Origin: Rhodococcus sp. WMMA185
GTDB lineage: Bacteria; Actinomycetota; Actinomycetes; Mycobacteriales; Mycobacteriaceae
Length of the DNA: 64,000 bases
Reading direction: 5' to 3'
Assembly: GCF_001767395.1 (NCBI RefSeq)
Contig: NZ_CP017014.1
Coordinates: 2,674,501-2,738,500, forward strand
Shown: positions 26,982 through 36,640 of the stretch, in pieces
Layout: each line of letters opens with the position of its first letter
Position numbering within the stretch: position 1 is the stretch's first letter
Made by a program: the position numbers and the translations under genes
The notes under the pieces: generated by a model
What the model was told of the DNA's origin: nothing
What the model saw: the letters and a program-made list of their open reading frames with translations, nothing else
The model's database searches: none

Positions 26982-27957
26982 GTTCTCCGCCGCGAATCCT
27001 CCCGCCGAACCCGACACCGACGCGGCGTTCGACGAAACCGATTCGCGCGGAACTGTGGTGATCAAGGAGCGTGCCGTCGTCAAAATTGCCGTCGCGGCAG
27101 CGCTCGAAGTTCCCGGCGTCGTGAAACAGTCAGGTGGACTGTCCCGGTTCACTGGGCGAGACCTTCCCCGCGCAGACGTCTCCACGGGCGCCGCCGCTGT
27201 TGCCATCAATCTCTACATCGCTGTGAGGTGGCCGTGCCGACTCGACGTCCTCAATCGCCGACTGCGCGAGGAAGTTTGCCGTCGGGTCGAACAGATGACC
27301 GGGATGCCGGTGCACGAACTCAATATTGTTGTCGCTGGAACAGAATCTTCTGCCGCCGAGGAACTTTCGCCCGATACCATATATCCCGAGCAAGTCGATT
27401 CGGATTCGTCGATCACTCGGGCGGTACCGCTTCGGCCACGCACGCCGCGAGCCACACCTGCCGCCGTTCCAGCGGCCGTCATCGTAGCTGTGGCAGCCCT
27501 GGGCCTCGCGGTCGTTGCCGGCCGTGAACTTCTCATCACCCGGGGCACGCTCGGCAATGCGCCCTGGATCCGCAACACCGCCGAGTGGCTGGGGCGCCTG
27601 CATTGGTCCCAGTGGATACTCCCCGTAGCGATTTGCTCGCTCATCGTGGGGATCGTATTCATCGTCGCAGCCCTCAAGCCCCGACCGCGCACGCACCTGC
27701 CGCTGAAGATCGGTGACATCCCGACGGTGTGGCTACGACCCACCGACCTGGCCCGCAACTGTAGCGGCCACGCCAGCGCCGTACCGGGCGTGCTGTCGGC
27801 GCACACAACGGTGGACCGCAAGCATGTCACGGTGCGTGTAGTGCGCAACGAGGCAGCATCCGCCGCAGAAGTCTCCGCCGCCGTCCGCGAGGTGGTCGAA
27901 CCGACGTTGTCCTTGCTTGACACCTCCCCCGAGCTGCGAGTGCAGGTGAAGCCGTGA
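26974..27957 (+). CDS. DUF6286-type membrane protein with Asp23-like N-terminal domain
   Basis: A 327-residue protein that appears to fuse two parts. Residues about 25-120 (VVIKERAVVKIAVAAALEVPGVVKQ, then RRVEQMTGMPVHELNIVVAG) have the Asp23 pattern. After a polar linker come two membrane segments, AAVIVAVAALGLAVVAG and ILPVAICSLIVGIVFIVAAL, and a soluble C-terminal domain (VRVVRNEAASAAEVSAAVREVV) like DUF6286. The start is GTG at 26974, or GTG at 26968. Gene overlap on both sides shows tight coupling. It may anchor an Asp23 assembly to the membrane. Confidence 0.75.
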   Translation: MAEFSAANPPAEPDTDAAFDETDSRGTVVIKERAVVKIAVAAALEVPGVVKQSGGLSRFTGRDLPRADVSTGAAAVAINLYIAVRWPCRLDVLNRRLREEVCRRVEQMTGMPVHELNIVVAGTESSAAEELSPDTIYPEQVDSDSSITRAVPLRPRTPRATPAAVPAAVIVAVAALGLAVVAGRELLITRGTLGNAPWIRNTAEWLGRLHWSQWILPVAICSLIVGIVFIVAALKPRPRTHLPLKIGDIPTVWLRPTDLARNCSGHASAVPGVLSAHTTVDRKHVTVRVVRNEAASAAEVSAAVREVVEPTLSLLDTSPELRVQVKP

Positions 27958-28547
27958 CGCATCGGACCGCCGCCGTCAATCGACTGATCGTTTTGGTCGT
28001 CGGACTCGGACTCCTCGGGTTCGGTATTTATGCCCTCGCGTGGGACATGAGAGTGCCGATCGTGCGCGAATGGGTGTCGCGATACGACCGCGAACTGGTG
28101 ACAGCGCTGCCCGAACAGGATTGGTGGGTGTGGGCGCTCGCCGCAACCATGGTGCTGGGACTGATCTTCGGGATCGTCCTGCTCGCGTTGGACCTGACTC
28201 GGCGACGCACCTCTCCGGTGGCCGTGCCGGACCTGGAGTCGTGCACCTATGTGACCGTTGACCTCGGATCCATTGCCAACGGAGTGTCGAGCGAACTAAC
28301 CAGGTATCCAGGAGTCCGGCAGACCCGAGCAAGAGCGGTGATCGAACGCGGGCTCCCCACGTTGTCGATCGTCGTAACCGCTGATCCGACAATCGACATC
28401 GCCGACTTCACCCGCACATCCGAGGACATCGCATCCTGGGTCGAATCGACGATCGGTGGCGAGCAGGTCGCCACCCAGGTTCTGCTTCATCTCGACCCTG
28501 CCGACCATGCAGCGAAAAACGCCGATGGCGCCCACCCCGCAGGGTGA
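27954..28547 (+). CDS. amaP: Alkaline shock membrane anchor-like protein (AmaP-like)
   Basis: A 197-residue protein with two N-terminal membrane helices (LIVLVVGLGLLGFGIYALAW near residues 12-31 and WALAATMVLGLIFGIVLLAL near 60-79) and a cytoplasmic domain ending in a short tail. This is the layout of AmaP, which tethers Asp23 to the membrane in Firmicutes; here it is the last gene of the module. GTG at 27954 overlaps the previous stop. The stop codon lies inside the hairpin terminator shared with tuf. Orthology to AmaP is inferred from topology and context. Confidence 0.7.
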   Translation: MTHRTAAVNRLIVLVVGLGLLGFGIYALAWDMRVPIVREWVSRYDRELVTALPEQDWWVWALAATMVLGLIFGIVLLALDLTRRRTSPVAVPDLESCTYVTVDLGSIANGVSSELTRYPGVRQTRARAVIERGLPTLSIVVTADPTIDIADFTRTSEDIASWVESTIGGEQVATQVLLHLDPADHAAKNADGAHPAG

Positions 28548-28562
28548 GCGCCATCGGCGTTT
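28517..28562. terminator. Strong hairpin terminator between amaP-like gene and tuf
   Basis: A 15-bp perfect outer stem (28517-28531 with 28548-28562, core CGCCGATGGCGC) continues, after one C/A mismatch, into a 5-bp inner stem (CACCC/GGGTG) with a CGCA loop. On the minus strand it is followed by TTTTT, so it terminates tuf; on the plus strand there are only three T. The amaP-like stop codon (28545-28547) is within it. Confidence 0.9.
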
Positions 28563-28593
28563 CGTACTACTGGCTCGATCCCGTAGGCGGTGC

Positions 28594-29784
<1,191 letters not shown>

Positions 29785-29875
29785 TTTATTGTCCTCCTGG
29801 ACTGATTGATGCTTGCGGTATGCAGCAGTGCGGTTGTTATTACTTCGATCGTGCTTCGGCCGGCTGGAACCGAGG

Positions 29876-31978
29876 TTACTCGCCGGTCGCCTTGGCGATG
29901 ATCTCCTTCGAGACGTTCGAGGGAACCTCTGCGTAGGAATCGAACACCATGGAGAAGTTCGCCCGGCCCTGCGTCTTCGACCGCAGATCACCGATGTAAC
30001 CGAACATCTCCGAGAGCGGAACCAGCGCCTTCACGACACGGGCACCACTGCGTTCCTCCATGGCCTGGATCTGGCCACGGCGGGAGTTCAAGTCGCCGAT
30101 CACATCACCCATGTACTCCTCGGGTGTGGTGACCTCGACAGCCATGAGCGGCTCGAGAATGACCGGGCCGGCCTTGCGGGCGGCTTCCTTCAGCGCCTGC
30201 GAACCAGCCACCTTGAAGGCCATTTCCGACGAGTCGACGTCGTGGTATGCGCCGTCGAGCAACGTCAGCTTCATGTTCACCAGCGGGTAGCCGGCGAGAA
30301 CGCCGTACTGCATGGCGTCCTGCGCACCCGCGTCCACGGAGGGGATGTACTCACGCGGAACGCGGCCACCGGTGACCTTGTTCTCGAACTCGTAGGTAGC
30401 GCCGTCCTCACCCACGAAGGGCTCGAGCGCGATGATCACCTTGGCGAACTGGCCCGAACCACCGGTCTGCTTCTTGTGGGTGAATTCGTGCTTGTCGACG
30501 GTCTTGGTGATGGTCTCGCGGTACGCGACCTGCGGCTTGCCGACGTTGGCCTCGACCTTGAATTCGCGACGCATGCGGTCGACGAGGATGTCGAGGTGGA
30601 GTTCACCCATGCCACCGATGACGGTCTGACCGGTCTCGTCGTCGAGTTCGACGGAGAACGTCGGATCCTCTTCGGCGAGCTTCTGGATCGCGGTGCCCAG
30701 CTTCTCCTGGTCGGACTTGGTCTTGGGCTCGATCGAAACCTGGATGACCGGGTCCGGGAAGCTCATCGACTCGAGCACGATCGGGTTGCTCTGATCGCAG
30801 AGGGTGTCACCGGTGGTGGTGTCCTTCAAGCCGATCATCGCGTAGATGTGGCCGGCCACGGCCTCGTCGACCGGGTTCTCCTTGTTGGCGTGCATCTGGA
30901 AGAGCTTTCCGATGCGCTCCTTCTTGCCCTTGGTCGCGTTCATGACCTGGGCGCCGGGCTCGATCCGCCCCGAGTACACACGGACGAAGGTCAGCTTGCC
31001 GAAGAACGGGTGTGCGGCGATCTTGAAGGCCAGAGCCGAGAACGGCTCGTCCTTGCTCGGCGTGCGCGTGAGGATTTCGTCCTCTTTGTTCAGTGCGTGA
31101 CCCTCGACGTTGCCGATGTCCAGCGGGTTCGGCAGGTAGTCGATGACCGCGTCGAGCATGGGCTGAACGCCCTTGTTCTTGAACGCGGAACCACACAGAA
31201 CCGGGTACAGCTCAGAGGCGACCGTCATCTTGCGGATGGCGCCCTTGATCTCCTCGATGCTGAGTTCCTCACCGGCGAAGTACTTCTCCATGAGCTTCTC
31301 GTCGGACTCGGCGACCGTCTCGAGCAGCTTCTCGCGGTACTCGGCAGCCTTGTCAGCCAGATCGGCCGGGATCTCCTCGATGGTGGGCTCTGCACCGATG
31401 GCGACTGTGCCGCGCCAAGTGATGGCCTTCATCTCGACCAGGTCGACGACGCCGTCGAAGTCGTCCTCGGCGCCGATCGGCAACTGCAGGACGAGCGGCT
31501 TCGCGCCCAGACGGTCGATGATGGTCTGGACCGTGAAGTAGAAGTCCGCGCCCATCTTGTCCATCTTGTTGACGAAACAGATGCGCGGAACGTCGTACTT
31601 GGCGGCCTGACGCCACACCTGCTCCGACTGGGGCTCGACACCCTCTTTGCCGTCGAACACGGCAACGGCACCGTCGAGAACGCGGAGCGAACGCTCCACC
31701 TCGACGGTGAAATCGACGTGCCCGGGGGTGTCGATGATGTTGATCTGGTTGTTGTTCCAGAAGCAGGTCACCGCGGCAGAGGTGATCGTGATGCCGCGTT
31801 CCTTCTCCTGTTCCATCCAGTCCGTCGTCGACGCGCCGTCGTGCGTCTCACCGATCTTGTAGTTGACACCGGTGTAGTACAGGATCCGCTCAGTGGTCGT
31901 CGTCTTGCCGGCGTCGATGTGCGCCATGATGCCGATGTTGCGGACCTTGTTCAGGTCGGTCAGCACTTCCTGTGCCAC
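29876..31978 (-). CDS. fusA: Elongation factor G
   Basis: EF-G is the GTPase for ribosomal translocation. The 700-residue product begins [20 protein letters not shown] from a GTG at 31978. G motifs are [17 protein letters not shown] and [10 protein letters not shown]; later domains include the conserved [18 protein letters not shown] (domain IV) and the C-terminal [16 protein letters not shown]. It lies between rpsG (162 bases upstream) and tuf (91 bases downstream), the order expected for the str operon. Confidence 0.98.
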   Translation of the reverse strand: MAQEVLTDLNKVRNIGIMAHIDAGKTTTTERILYYTGVNYKIGETHDGASTTDWMEQEKERGITITSAAVTCFWNNNQINIIDTPGHVDFTVEVERSLRVLDGAVAVFDGKEGVEPQSEQVWRQAAKYDVPRICFVNKMDKMGADFYFTVQTIIDRLGAKPLVLQLPIGAEDDFDGVVDLVEMKAITWRGTVAIGAEPTIEEIPADLADKAAEYREKLLETVAESDEKLMEKYFAGEELSIEEIKGAIRKMTVASELYPVLCGSAFKNKGVQPMLDAVIDYLPNPLDIGNVEGHALNKEDEILTRTPSKDEPFSALAFKIAAHPFFGKLTFVRVYSGRIEPGAQVMNATKGKKERIGKLFQMHANKENPVDEAVAGHIYAMIGLKDTTTGDTLCDQSNPIVLESMSFPDPVIQVSIEPKTKSDQEKLGTAIQKLAEEDPTFSVELDDETGQTVIGGMGELHLDILVDRMRREFKVEANVGKPQVAYRETITKTVDKHEFTHKKQTGGSGQFAKVIIALEPFVGEDGATYEFENKVTGGRVPREYIPSVDAGAQDAMQYGVLAGYPLVNMKLTLLDGAYHDVDSSEMAFKVAGSQALKEAARKAGPVILEPLMAVEVTTPEEYMGDVIGDLNSRRGQIQAMEERSGARVVKALVPLSEMFGYIGDLRSKTQGRANFSMVFDSYAEVPSNVSKEIIAKATGE

Positions 31979-32140
31979 AGGATTCTTCCCCGCTCGTAGC
32001 TCGTGTATCGGGTGTCGGCCTCCCCGGCATTTACCAGCGGGGCCATTGTCTCGAGTTGTAGATCAGCCGGTTCCCCTGTAGGGGCCCGACGCAGCGACAG
32101 CGCCGGAGCAGCCATCGACGACGGCCGCTCCGACGTGACG

Positions 32141-32611
32141 TCACCAGCGGTAGTGGGCGAATGCCTTGTTGGCTTCGGCCATCTTGTGAGTGTCCTCGCG
32201 GCGCTTCACAGCGGCACCGAGGCCGTTGCTGGCGTCGAGGAGTTCATTGGCGAGACGCTCGACCATGGTCTTCTCACGGCGTGCGCGAGAGAAGGTGACC
32301 AGCCAGCGCAGTGCCAGCGTGGTCGAACGACCGGGCCGAACCTCGACCGGCACCTGGTAGGTGGCGCCACCGACACGGCGGCTGCGCACCTCGAGTGCCG
32401 GCTTGACGTTGTCCAGCGCGCGCTTGAGCGTCACGACCGGGTCGGTACCCGTCTTCTCGCGTGCCTGCTCGAGAGCTTGGTACACGATGCGCTCGGCGGT
32501 GGACTTCTTGCCGTCCAGCAGAATCTTGTTGACCAGCTGGGTTACCAGCGGCGACCCGTAGACCGGGTCGTTGATGAGGGGACGCTTCGGAGCGGGGCCC
32601 TTACGTGGCAT
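32141..32611 (-). CDS. rpsG: 30S ribosomal protein S7
   Basis: The 156-residue S7 binds the 3' major domain of 16S rRNA and nucleates assembly of the 30S head. It begins [20 protein letters not shown] and ends [15 protein letters not shown], both typical of the actinobacterial protein. Its ATG (32609-32611) shares one base with the rpsL stop (TGATG), showing tight coupling. S7 is the usual autogenous regulator of the str operon in E. coli; whether so here is unknown. Confidence 0.98.
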   Translation of the reverse strand: MPRKGPAPKRPLINDPVYGSPLVTQLVNKILLDGKKSTAERIVYQALEQAREKTGTDPVVTLKRALDNVKPALEVRSRRVGGATYQVPVEVRPGRSTTLALRWLVTFSRARREKTMVERLANELLDASNGLGAAVKRREDTHKMAEANKAFAHYRW

Positions 32612-32985
32612 CAGCTCTTCTCCTTCTTGGCGCCGTAGCGGCTGCGTGCCTGCTTGCGACCCTTGACACCCTGGGTGTCGAGGGAGCCGCGGATGATCTT
32701 GTACCGAACACCAGGGAGGTCCTTCACACGACCACCGCGAACGAGCACCATCGAGTGCTCCTGCAGGTTGTGACCCTCACCGGGGATGTAGGCGGTGACC
32801 TCGACAGAGCTGGTCAGGCGCACACGCGCGACCTTACGAAGCGCGGAGTTCGGCTTCTTCGGGGTGGTGGTGTACACGCGGGTGCACACGCCACGGCGCT
32901 GCGGACTGCCCTTCAGGGCTGCCGTCTTGACCTTGGCGGCCTTGTCGCGGCGGCCCTTTCGGACCAACTGATTGATGGTTGGCAT
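32611..32985 (-). CDS. rpsL: 30S ribosomal protein S12
   Basis: S12 lies at the decoding centre. The 124-residue sequence is very close to the mycobacterial protein. The two lysines whose substitution gives streptomycin resistance are present (TTPKKPNSA and GGRVKDLPG), so the drug-sensitive form is encoded. It is the first gene of the str operon; its ATG is at 32985, and the long upstream interval holds its promoter. Confidence 0.98.
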   Translation of the reverse strand: MPTINQLVRKGRRDKAAKVKTAALKGSPQRRGVCTRVYTTTPKKPNSALRKVARVRLTSSVEVTAYIPGEGHNLQEHSMVLVRGGRVKDLPGVRYKIIRGSLDTQGVKGRKQARSRYGAKKEKS

Positions 32986-33543
32986 TTACCGGCTTTCTCG
33001 TATCGAACAGACTGCTCTGGACAAGCAACCTTGGCTGTTCTGAAATTAGGGATCTAGCAGTTGGGGCAAGAGAGCTGCTGCCCCTCACCCGTACCTCTCG
33101 CGTACCCGAGGTCGGGCGTGTCGCATACCCCCACACAGGCAGCCGGATGCGAGTTCCATGCAGAGAGTCCGCACGAACAGGCGCTCGGCAATACCATGCT
33201 AGGCACACAAATCGGCCCGGTCTGGCCGGACACGACCCACAACGATACCCGTCGGCGCGCCGGAAGGTCAAAGTGACCCGGTTGATGCTGGGAGCGAACT
33301 GCTGCAACGGTGGTTTGCCGGGAGGATCAGCGGAAACGCGACTCCAGATCGCTCAGTACACGGTGCCGGTTCGCACCCAGATATCGGACGCGGGCAGCCG
33401 CCGTTCGCCCCGTGGCCCACTGCAATTCGGGCTGGACTCCGACGGCGCCCCGAGTTCTAGGATTGTGACGATGCCCACCAAAGAAGAGCGCCGGGAGGAC
33501 ATCCAGCACCGGATACAACAGCCGAGCACAAGGAAGGCCCGAA
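32986..33543. promoter_or_regulatory. 558-base intergenic region upstream of rpsL and the CMD-like gene
   Basis: No gene is supported here on either strand. It separates the divergent str operon and the plus-strand CMD-like gene, so both promoters should lie in it. A GGGGCA...TGCCCC hairpin is at 33063-33084. Near 33000-33040 on the minus strand there are TTGTCC and TACGAG about 16 bases apart, a possible promoter for rpsL, but I do not call it firmly. A short frame from 33471 overlaps the CMD-like start and looks like chance. Confidence 0.45.
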
Positions 33544-33963
33544 ATGACTTCGACGCACATCAACCCTGCAGAGACCCGCGACGAACGGTTCGCCCGCGGC
33601 TCGGAAATCCTGGCTTCCCTGCACGGCGAGGGTGGCCGAAACGTCCTCGACTCACTCGCCGAAGTCTCCCCTGAACTCGTTCATCAGATCGGAGCCTGGG
33701 CGTTCGGCGACATCTACAGCCGGCCCGAACTCTCACTCCGGGATCGACAACTGTTGACCCTCGGGATGCTCGCCGCCCTCGGCGGCTGCGAACCACAACT
33801 GACCGTCCATATCAACGCTGCACTCAACGTCGGCCTGAAACCGGAAGAGATCGTCGAAGCATTCCTGCACTCGGCCATCTACTGCGGAATGCCGAAAGCA
33901 ATGAACGCCACCTTTGTCGCCAAAAGCGTCTTCGCAGATCGCGGGATCCTTCCGGCGACCTAG
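33544..33963 (+). CDS. Carboxymuconolactone decarboxylase family protein
   Basis: A 139-residue alpha-helical protein. RPELSLRDRQLLTLGMLAALGG, LTVHINAALNVGLKPEEIVE and FLHSAIYCGMPKAMNA follow the pattern of PcaC-type carboxymuconolactone decarboxylases. There is no CxxC pair, so it is not an AhpD-type peroxidase. It has no pca genes nearby, so the true substrate is unknown. It starts ATG at 33544 after AAGGA, and converges with the DUF3558 genes. Confidence 0.82.
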   Translation: MTSTHINPAETRDERFARGSEILASLHGEGGRNVLDSLAEVSPELVHQIGAWAFGDIYSRPELSLRDRQLLTLGMLAALGGCEPQLTVHINAALNVGLKPEEIVEAFLHSAIYCGMPKAMNATFVAKSVFADRGILPAT

Positions 33964-33987
33964 ACGAACCAGACTGCTCCTGTTGAC

Positions 33988-34542
33988 CTAAATGCTCCGG
34001 TTGACCGTCAATTCAGCGAGAGTCGATGCTGCATCGCAAGGATCCGCCGCCGCGGCTGTGAACTGAACCCACCAACCGACGACCCCGCCGGACGGCGATC
34101 CGACTGTCACACCGCACGAACCTGGATCATCCGGAGGGCGCATCACCAGGGACCTGTTGCCCTGGACAGTTGACGACTCCACGGCATAGCCCAACTTCTC
34201 GCCGGTCTCCTTCTCGGTATCGAGGGATCCCGTCTCGAACCAGTTGAACGTGACCTTCGCGGGTCCGTTGGACCCGATCGTGTCCCAGCGACAGATCGCA
34301 CCGAAGAAGCCGCGTTCAATCGCGTCGGCGCCCACCGTCTGCGCAATCTGCCCCTCGGTCACCGCACTGCATTCCTCGAGCAGTGCGGTGAATTGCTCGT
34401 TGTCACCGGGCGACGATTCTCCTTCGGCCCGGGGGGATCCCTGGATCGACGACCCGCATCCGGCAATCAACCCGACTGCGGCCGTCGCGGCGACTACCCG
34501 CACGGCGCGCCGAATCCGGCGAGTGGCTACGTTCACGCTCAT
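33988..34542 (-). CDS. DUF3558 lipoprotein, second of tandem pair
   Basis: A 184-residue predicted lipoprotein: long basic N-region, hydrophobic stretch and lipobox GLIAGC with Cys29. The mature part (ECSAVTEGQIAQTVGADAIER, ICRWDTIGSNGPAKVTFNWFETGS, ADPCDAASTLAELTVNR) matches the DUF3558 pattern, with conserved Cys residues likely paired. ATG at 34542 overlaps the stop of the preceding paralogue (ATGA). Probably co-transcribed with it and possibly with the TetR gene. Function unknown. Confidence 0.78.
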   Translation of the reverse strand: MSVNVATRRIRRAVRVVAATAAVGLIAGCGSSIQGSPRAEGESSPGDNEQFTALLEECSAVTEGQIAQTVGADAIERGFFGAICRWDTIGSNGPAKVTFNWFETGSLDTEKETGEKLGYAVESSTVQGNRSLVMRPPDDPGSCGVTVGSPSGGVVGWWVQFTAAAADPCDAASTLAELTVNRSI

Positions 34543-35057
34543 ACCGCCCTCGAGACGCTCAGTTCAGCAAGATTGCGGGCCACCGTGCAGGGATCGGCCG
34601 CCGGTCGTGCATCCGCATACATCACCGACCAGTGGATGAAATCGCCACCGAACTCCACACCGAGCTCACACAAGATCCCGCCCGACGACGCGATGAATCC
34701 TGGATGCCCCTGAACGTCGATTGCAGAAGCAGGCCTGCCGATCATCTCGGACCCGGCACGCTCGCGGCCGATGGGACTGCCGCGGTACCACGAAAACGTC
34801 ACGCTGGGTCCGCCGACTCCCGCCACCTCCCATTCACAACCGACCGAATTGCGGGTCACCGCGGTGAACGGTGGCATCCCGAACTCCTCGGCCACCTCTT
34901 CATCGGTGACGGAACCGCACTGGCCGAAGAACGGCCCCGGATCGGTCACCACACGTGGCGGCGCGGCTTCGGTGCCCGAATCGTCGACGGCCTCCGCGCA
35001 GCCGGCCAGGACCGCCGAGGCGGCAACCAGGACGAGCGCTCCCCTTTTTAGGCCCAT
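34539..35057 (-). CDS. DUF3558 lipoprotein, first of tandem pair
   Basis: A 172-residue lipoprotein with the signal MGLKRGALVLVAASAVLAGC (Cys20). FGQCGSVTDEEVAEEFGMPP, GCEWEVAGVGGPSVTFSWYRGSP and ADPCTVARNLAELSVSR parallel the next gene, so the two are tandem paralogues. It starts 11 bases after the stop of the TetR gene, suggesting co-transcription with the accA2-type operon. Start ATG 35057 is chosen because it gives the signal peptide; the longer frame to 35120 runs into tetR. Confidence 0.78.
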   Translation of the reverse strand: MGLKRGALVLVAASAVLAGCAEAVDDSGTEAAPPRVVTDPGPFFGQCGSVTDEEVAEEFGMPPFTAVTRNSVGCEWEVAGVGGPSVTFSWYRGSPIGRERAGSEMIGRPASAIDVQGHPGFIASSGGILCELGVEFGGDFIHWSVMYADARPAADPCTVARNLAELSVSRAV

Positions 35058-35068
35058 GCTCGCTGACT

Positions 35069-35731
35069 CTACCGACCTCCTCGCTCGGCGCCCGATACGT
35101 CGCGGGTGGCCCGGTCGCACGGCGGCTCTGCCGACTCACCTCGCGGTAGCGCAGCGTCCAACTGCGCCGCCCAATTGCGTACGACCTCGGCACGCCGCTT
35201 CGAATCGTCCGTGAGTACGTCCGCGAGGCCGAGTCCGCGGGCGAGGTCGAGGGTGGCCTGCACCAGACCGTGTGCGATCGGATCCCCGTCATCGAACCCT
35301 AGGTGTTCGACGGCGGTGCGGTGCGCGACCCGGCCGAACCGTTCCTCGAGCGGCAAAATCCGCGCCCGGAGTTCGGGGTCTGCGGCCGCCGCCGTCCACA
35401 CCTGTAGCGCCGCCTTGAACAGGGTTCCCGTGTAGTACTCGACGAGCCTCGACACCACCGCCTCCGTACGACCCGCCCCGGTTGGGAGATCGGTGGCCTC
35501 GCGGCGCGCCTGCTCCATCCGAGCCTCGAACATGACCTCGAGTGCCGCCGTGAAGAGGTCTTCACGCGTGGGGAAGTGGTGCTGGGCCGCGCCGCGCGAC
35601 ACACCGGCACGCTGAGCCACGAGGCTGACCGTCGTGGCCGCCCAACCCTGTTCGGCGAGACAATCGATGGTTTCCTCGAGAAGGTGTCGTCGCGTGACCC
35701 GGCTACGGTCCTGCTTCGGTTCGCTGGTCAT
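35069..35731 (-). CDS. TetR family transcriptional regulator of the acyl-CoA operon
   Basis: A 220-residue TetR repressor-type protein. The helix-turn-helix is in TTVSLVAQRAGVSRGAAQHHFPTREDLFTAAL, residues about 27-58; the C-terminal ligand domain (LVEYYTGTLFKAALQVWTAAAADPELRARI) is of the TetR-C type common for acyl-CoA sensing regulators. It follows the enoyl-CoA hydratase by 79 bases on the same strand. It most likely controls the operon from an acyl-CoA signal, acting at the 45087-45177 region, but this is inferred from context. ATG 35731 is chosen over the frame to 35818 that overlaps the hydratase. Confidence 0.85.
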   Translation of the reverse strand: MTSEPKQDRSRVTRRHLLEETIDCLAEQGWAATTVSLVAQRAGVSRGAAQHHFPTREDLFTAALEVMFEARMEQARREATDLPTGAGRTEAVVSRLVEYYTGTLFKAALQVWTAAAADPELRARILPLEERFGRVAHRTAVEHLGFDDGDPIAHGLVQATLDLARGLGLADVLTDDSKRRAEVVRNWAAQLDAALPRGESAEPPCDRATRDVSGAERGGR

Positions 35732-35810
35732 CGTGTACCTTCCGCTCTCGGCGCTACGGCCCGGTGCGCGGGCCCTAGTCCCGTGTATGTCGTCGAGTCG
35801 AGGTAACCCC

Positions 35811-36611
35811 TCAGTCACGACCGGCGCCGACAGCCCATCTCGGCGGCCGCTTCTGCAGAAACGCCGTCATTCCCTCACGGGATTCCTCGGACTCGAAGAG
35901 CCTCGCCGACTGGGCGGTCAACGCATCGGTGTATTGGTCGAAGTCGGCGAGCACGGCGCGGGTGGTCAGCGTCTTCGACTCCGCCAGACCCTGCGGCGAT
36001 GCCTGACGGAACTGATCGAGCAATTCCTCGACCGCGCCGTCCGGATCCTGAGCGAACGCAGTGATCAGTCCAATCGCTTCCGCCTGATCGGCGCCGAACT
36101 TCTCGCCAGTGAGGAAGTACCGGCTGGCCGCACGAGAATCGATTCGCGGCAAGACGGTGAGCGAGATGATCGACGCCGCGAGTCCGAGACGTACCTCGGT
36201 GAGGGCGAAGGTGCTGCGTGGCCCGGCGATCGCGAGATCACACGCTCCGACGAGCCCCATACCGCCGGCCCGCACATGCCCATCGATCTTCCCGATCACC
36301 GGCTTCGGCAACTCGACGATGGCCCGCAGCAAGTCCGCCATCTCGCGGGTCCGGGTGCCGACGTCTCCCTTGGTCTCGCTCAGGTCCGCTCCGGCGCAGA
36401 ACGTCCCACCGGTGTGCGTGAGAACAACAGCCCGCACATCCGGGTCCGCGGCCGCCGTCCGCAGACCCTCGTGGAGTTCGCTGACCAGTCGGCCCGAGAT
36501 GGCGTTCCGGTTGTGCGGGGAGTCGAGCGTCAGAGTCGCGAACCCGGCCCCCACCTCGTACCGCACGTAGCGGTCCGAGGTGGCGTTCGTGCCCGTCGCA
36601 GTGTCGGTCAT
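35811..36611 (-). CDS. Enoyl-CoA hydratase/isomerase family protein (EchA7-type context)
   Basis: A 266-residue crotonase. The acyl-CoA-binding GGTFCAGADLSETKGD and oxyanion loop RAGGMGLVGACDLAIAG are clear. By alignment by eye, the first of the two catalytic glutamates of classical hydratases is Gly (AGGMGL where hydratases have GGGCE), while the second is kept (LTEVRLG). It may thus be a hydratase with one acid-base residue or another crotonase activity. It starts 29 bases after the dehydrogenase stop and occupies the place of echA7 in the M. tuberculosis accA2/accD2 locus. Confidence 0.85.
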   Translation of the reverse strand: MTDTATGTNATSDRYVRYEVGAGFATLTLDSPHNRNAISGRLVSELHEGLRTAAADPDVRAVVLTHTGGTFCAGADLSETKGDVGTRTREMADLLRAIVELPKPVIGKIDGHVRAGGMGLVGACDLAIAGPRSTFALTEVRLGLAASIISLTVLPRIDSRAASRYFLTGEKFGADQAEAIGLITAFAQDPDGAVEELLDQFRQASPQGLAESKTLTTRAVLADFDQYTDALTAQSARLFESEESREGMTAFLQKRPPRWAVGAGRD

Positions 36612-36640
36612 GGATTCCTCCGAGTCTTGTTGCGGCTTGC

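Noticed and set aside
29813-31999. 728-codon open frame antisense to fusA
   Set aside because: Same cause as above: antiphase of EF-G codons, with low-complexity Leu/Val/Asp-rich product.
31979-32140. Possible ribosomal-protein leader or regulatory stem between rpsG and fusA
   Set aside because: There are short GGAGC/GCTCC complementarities but no clear structure that I can support by eye.
33471-33674. Short frame starting MPTKEERRED upstream of the CMD-like gene
   Set aside because: It runs out of phase into the CMD-like gene and turns Arg/Pro-rich; more likely the leader of that gene.
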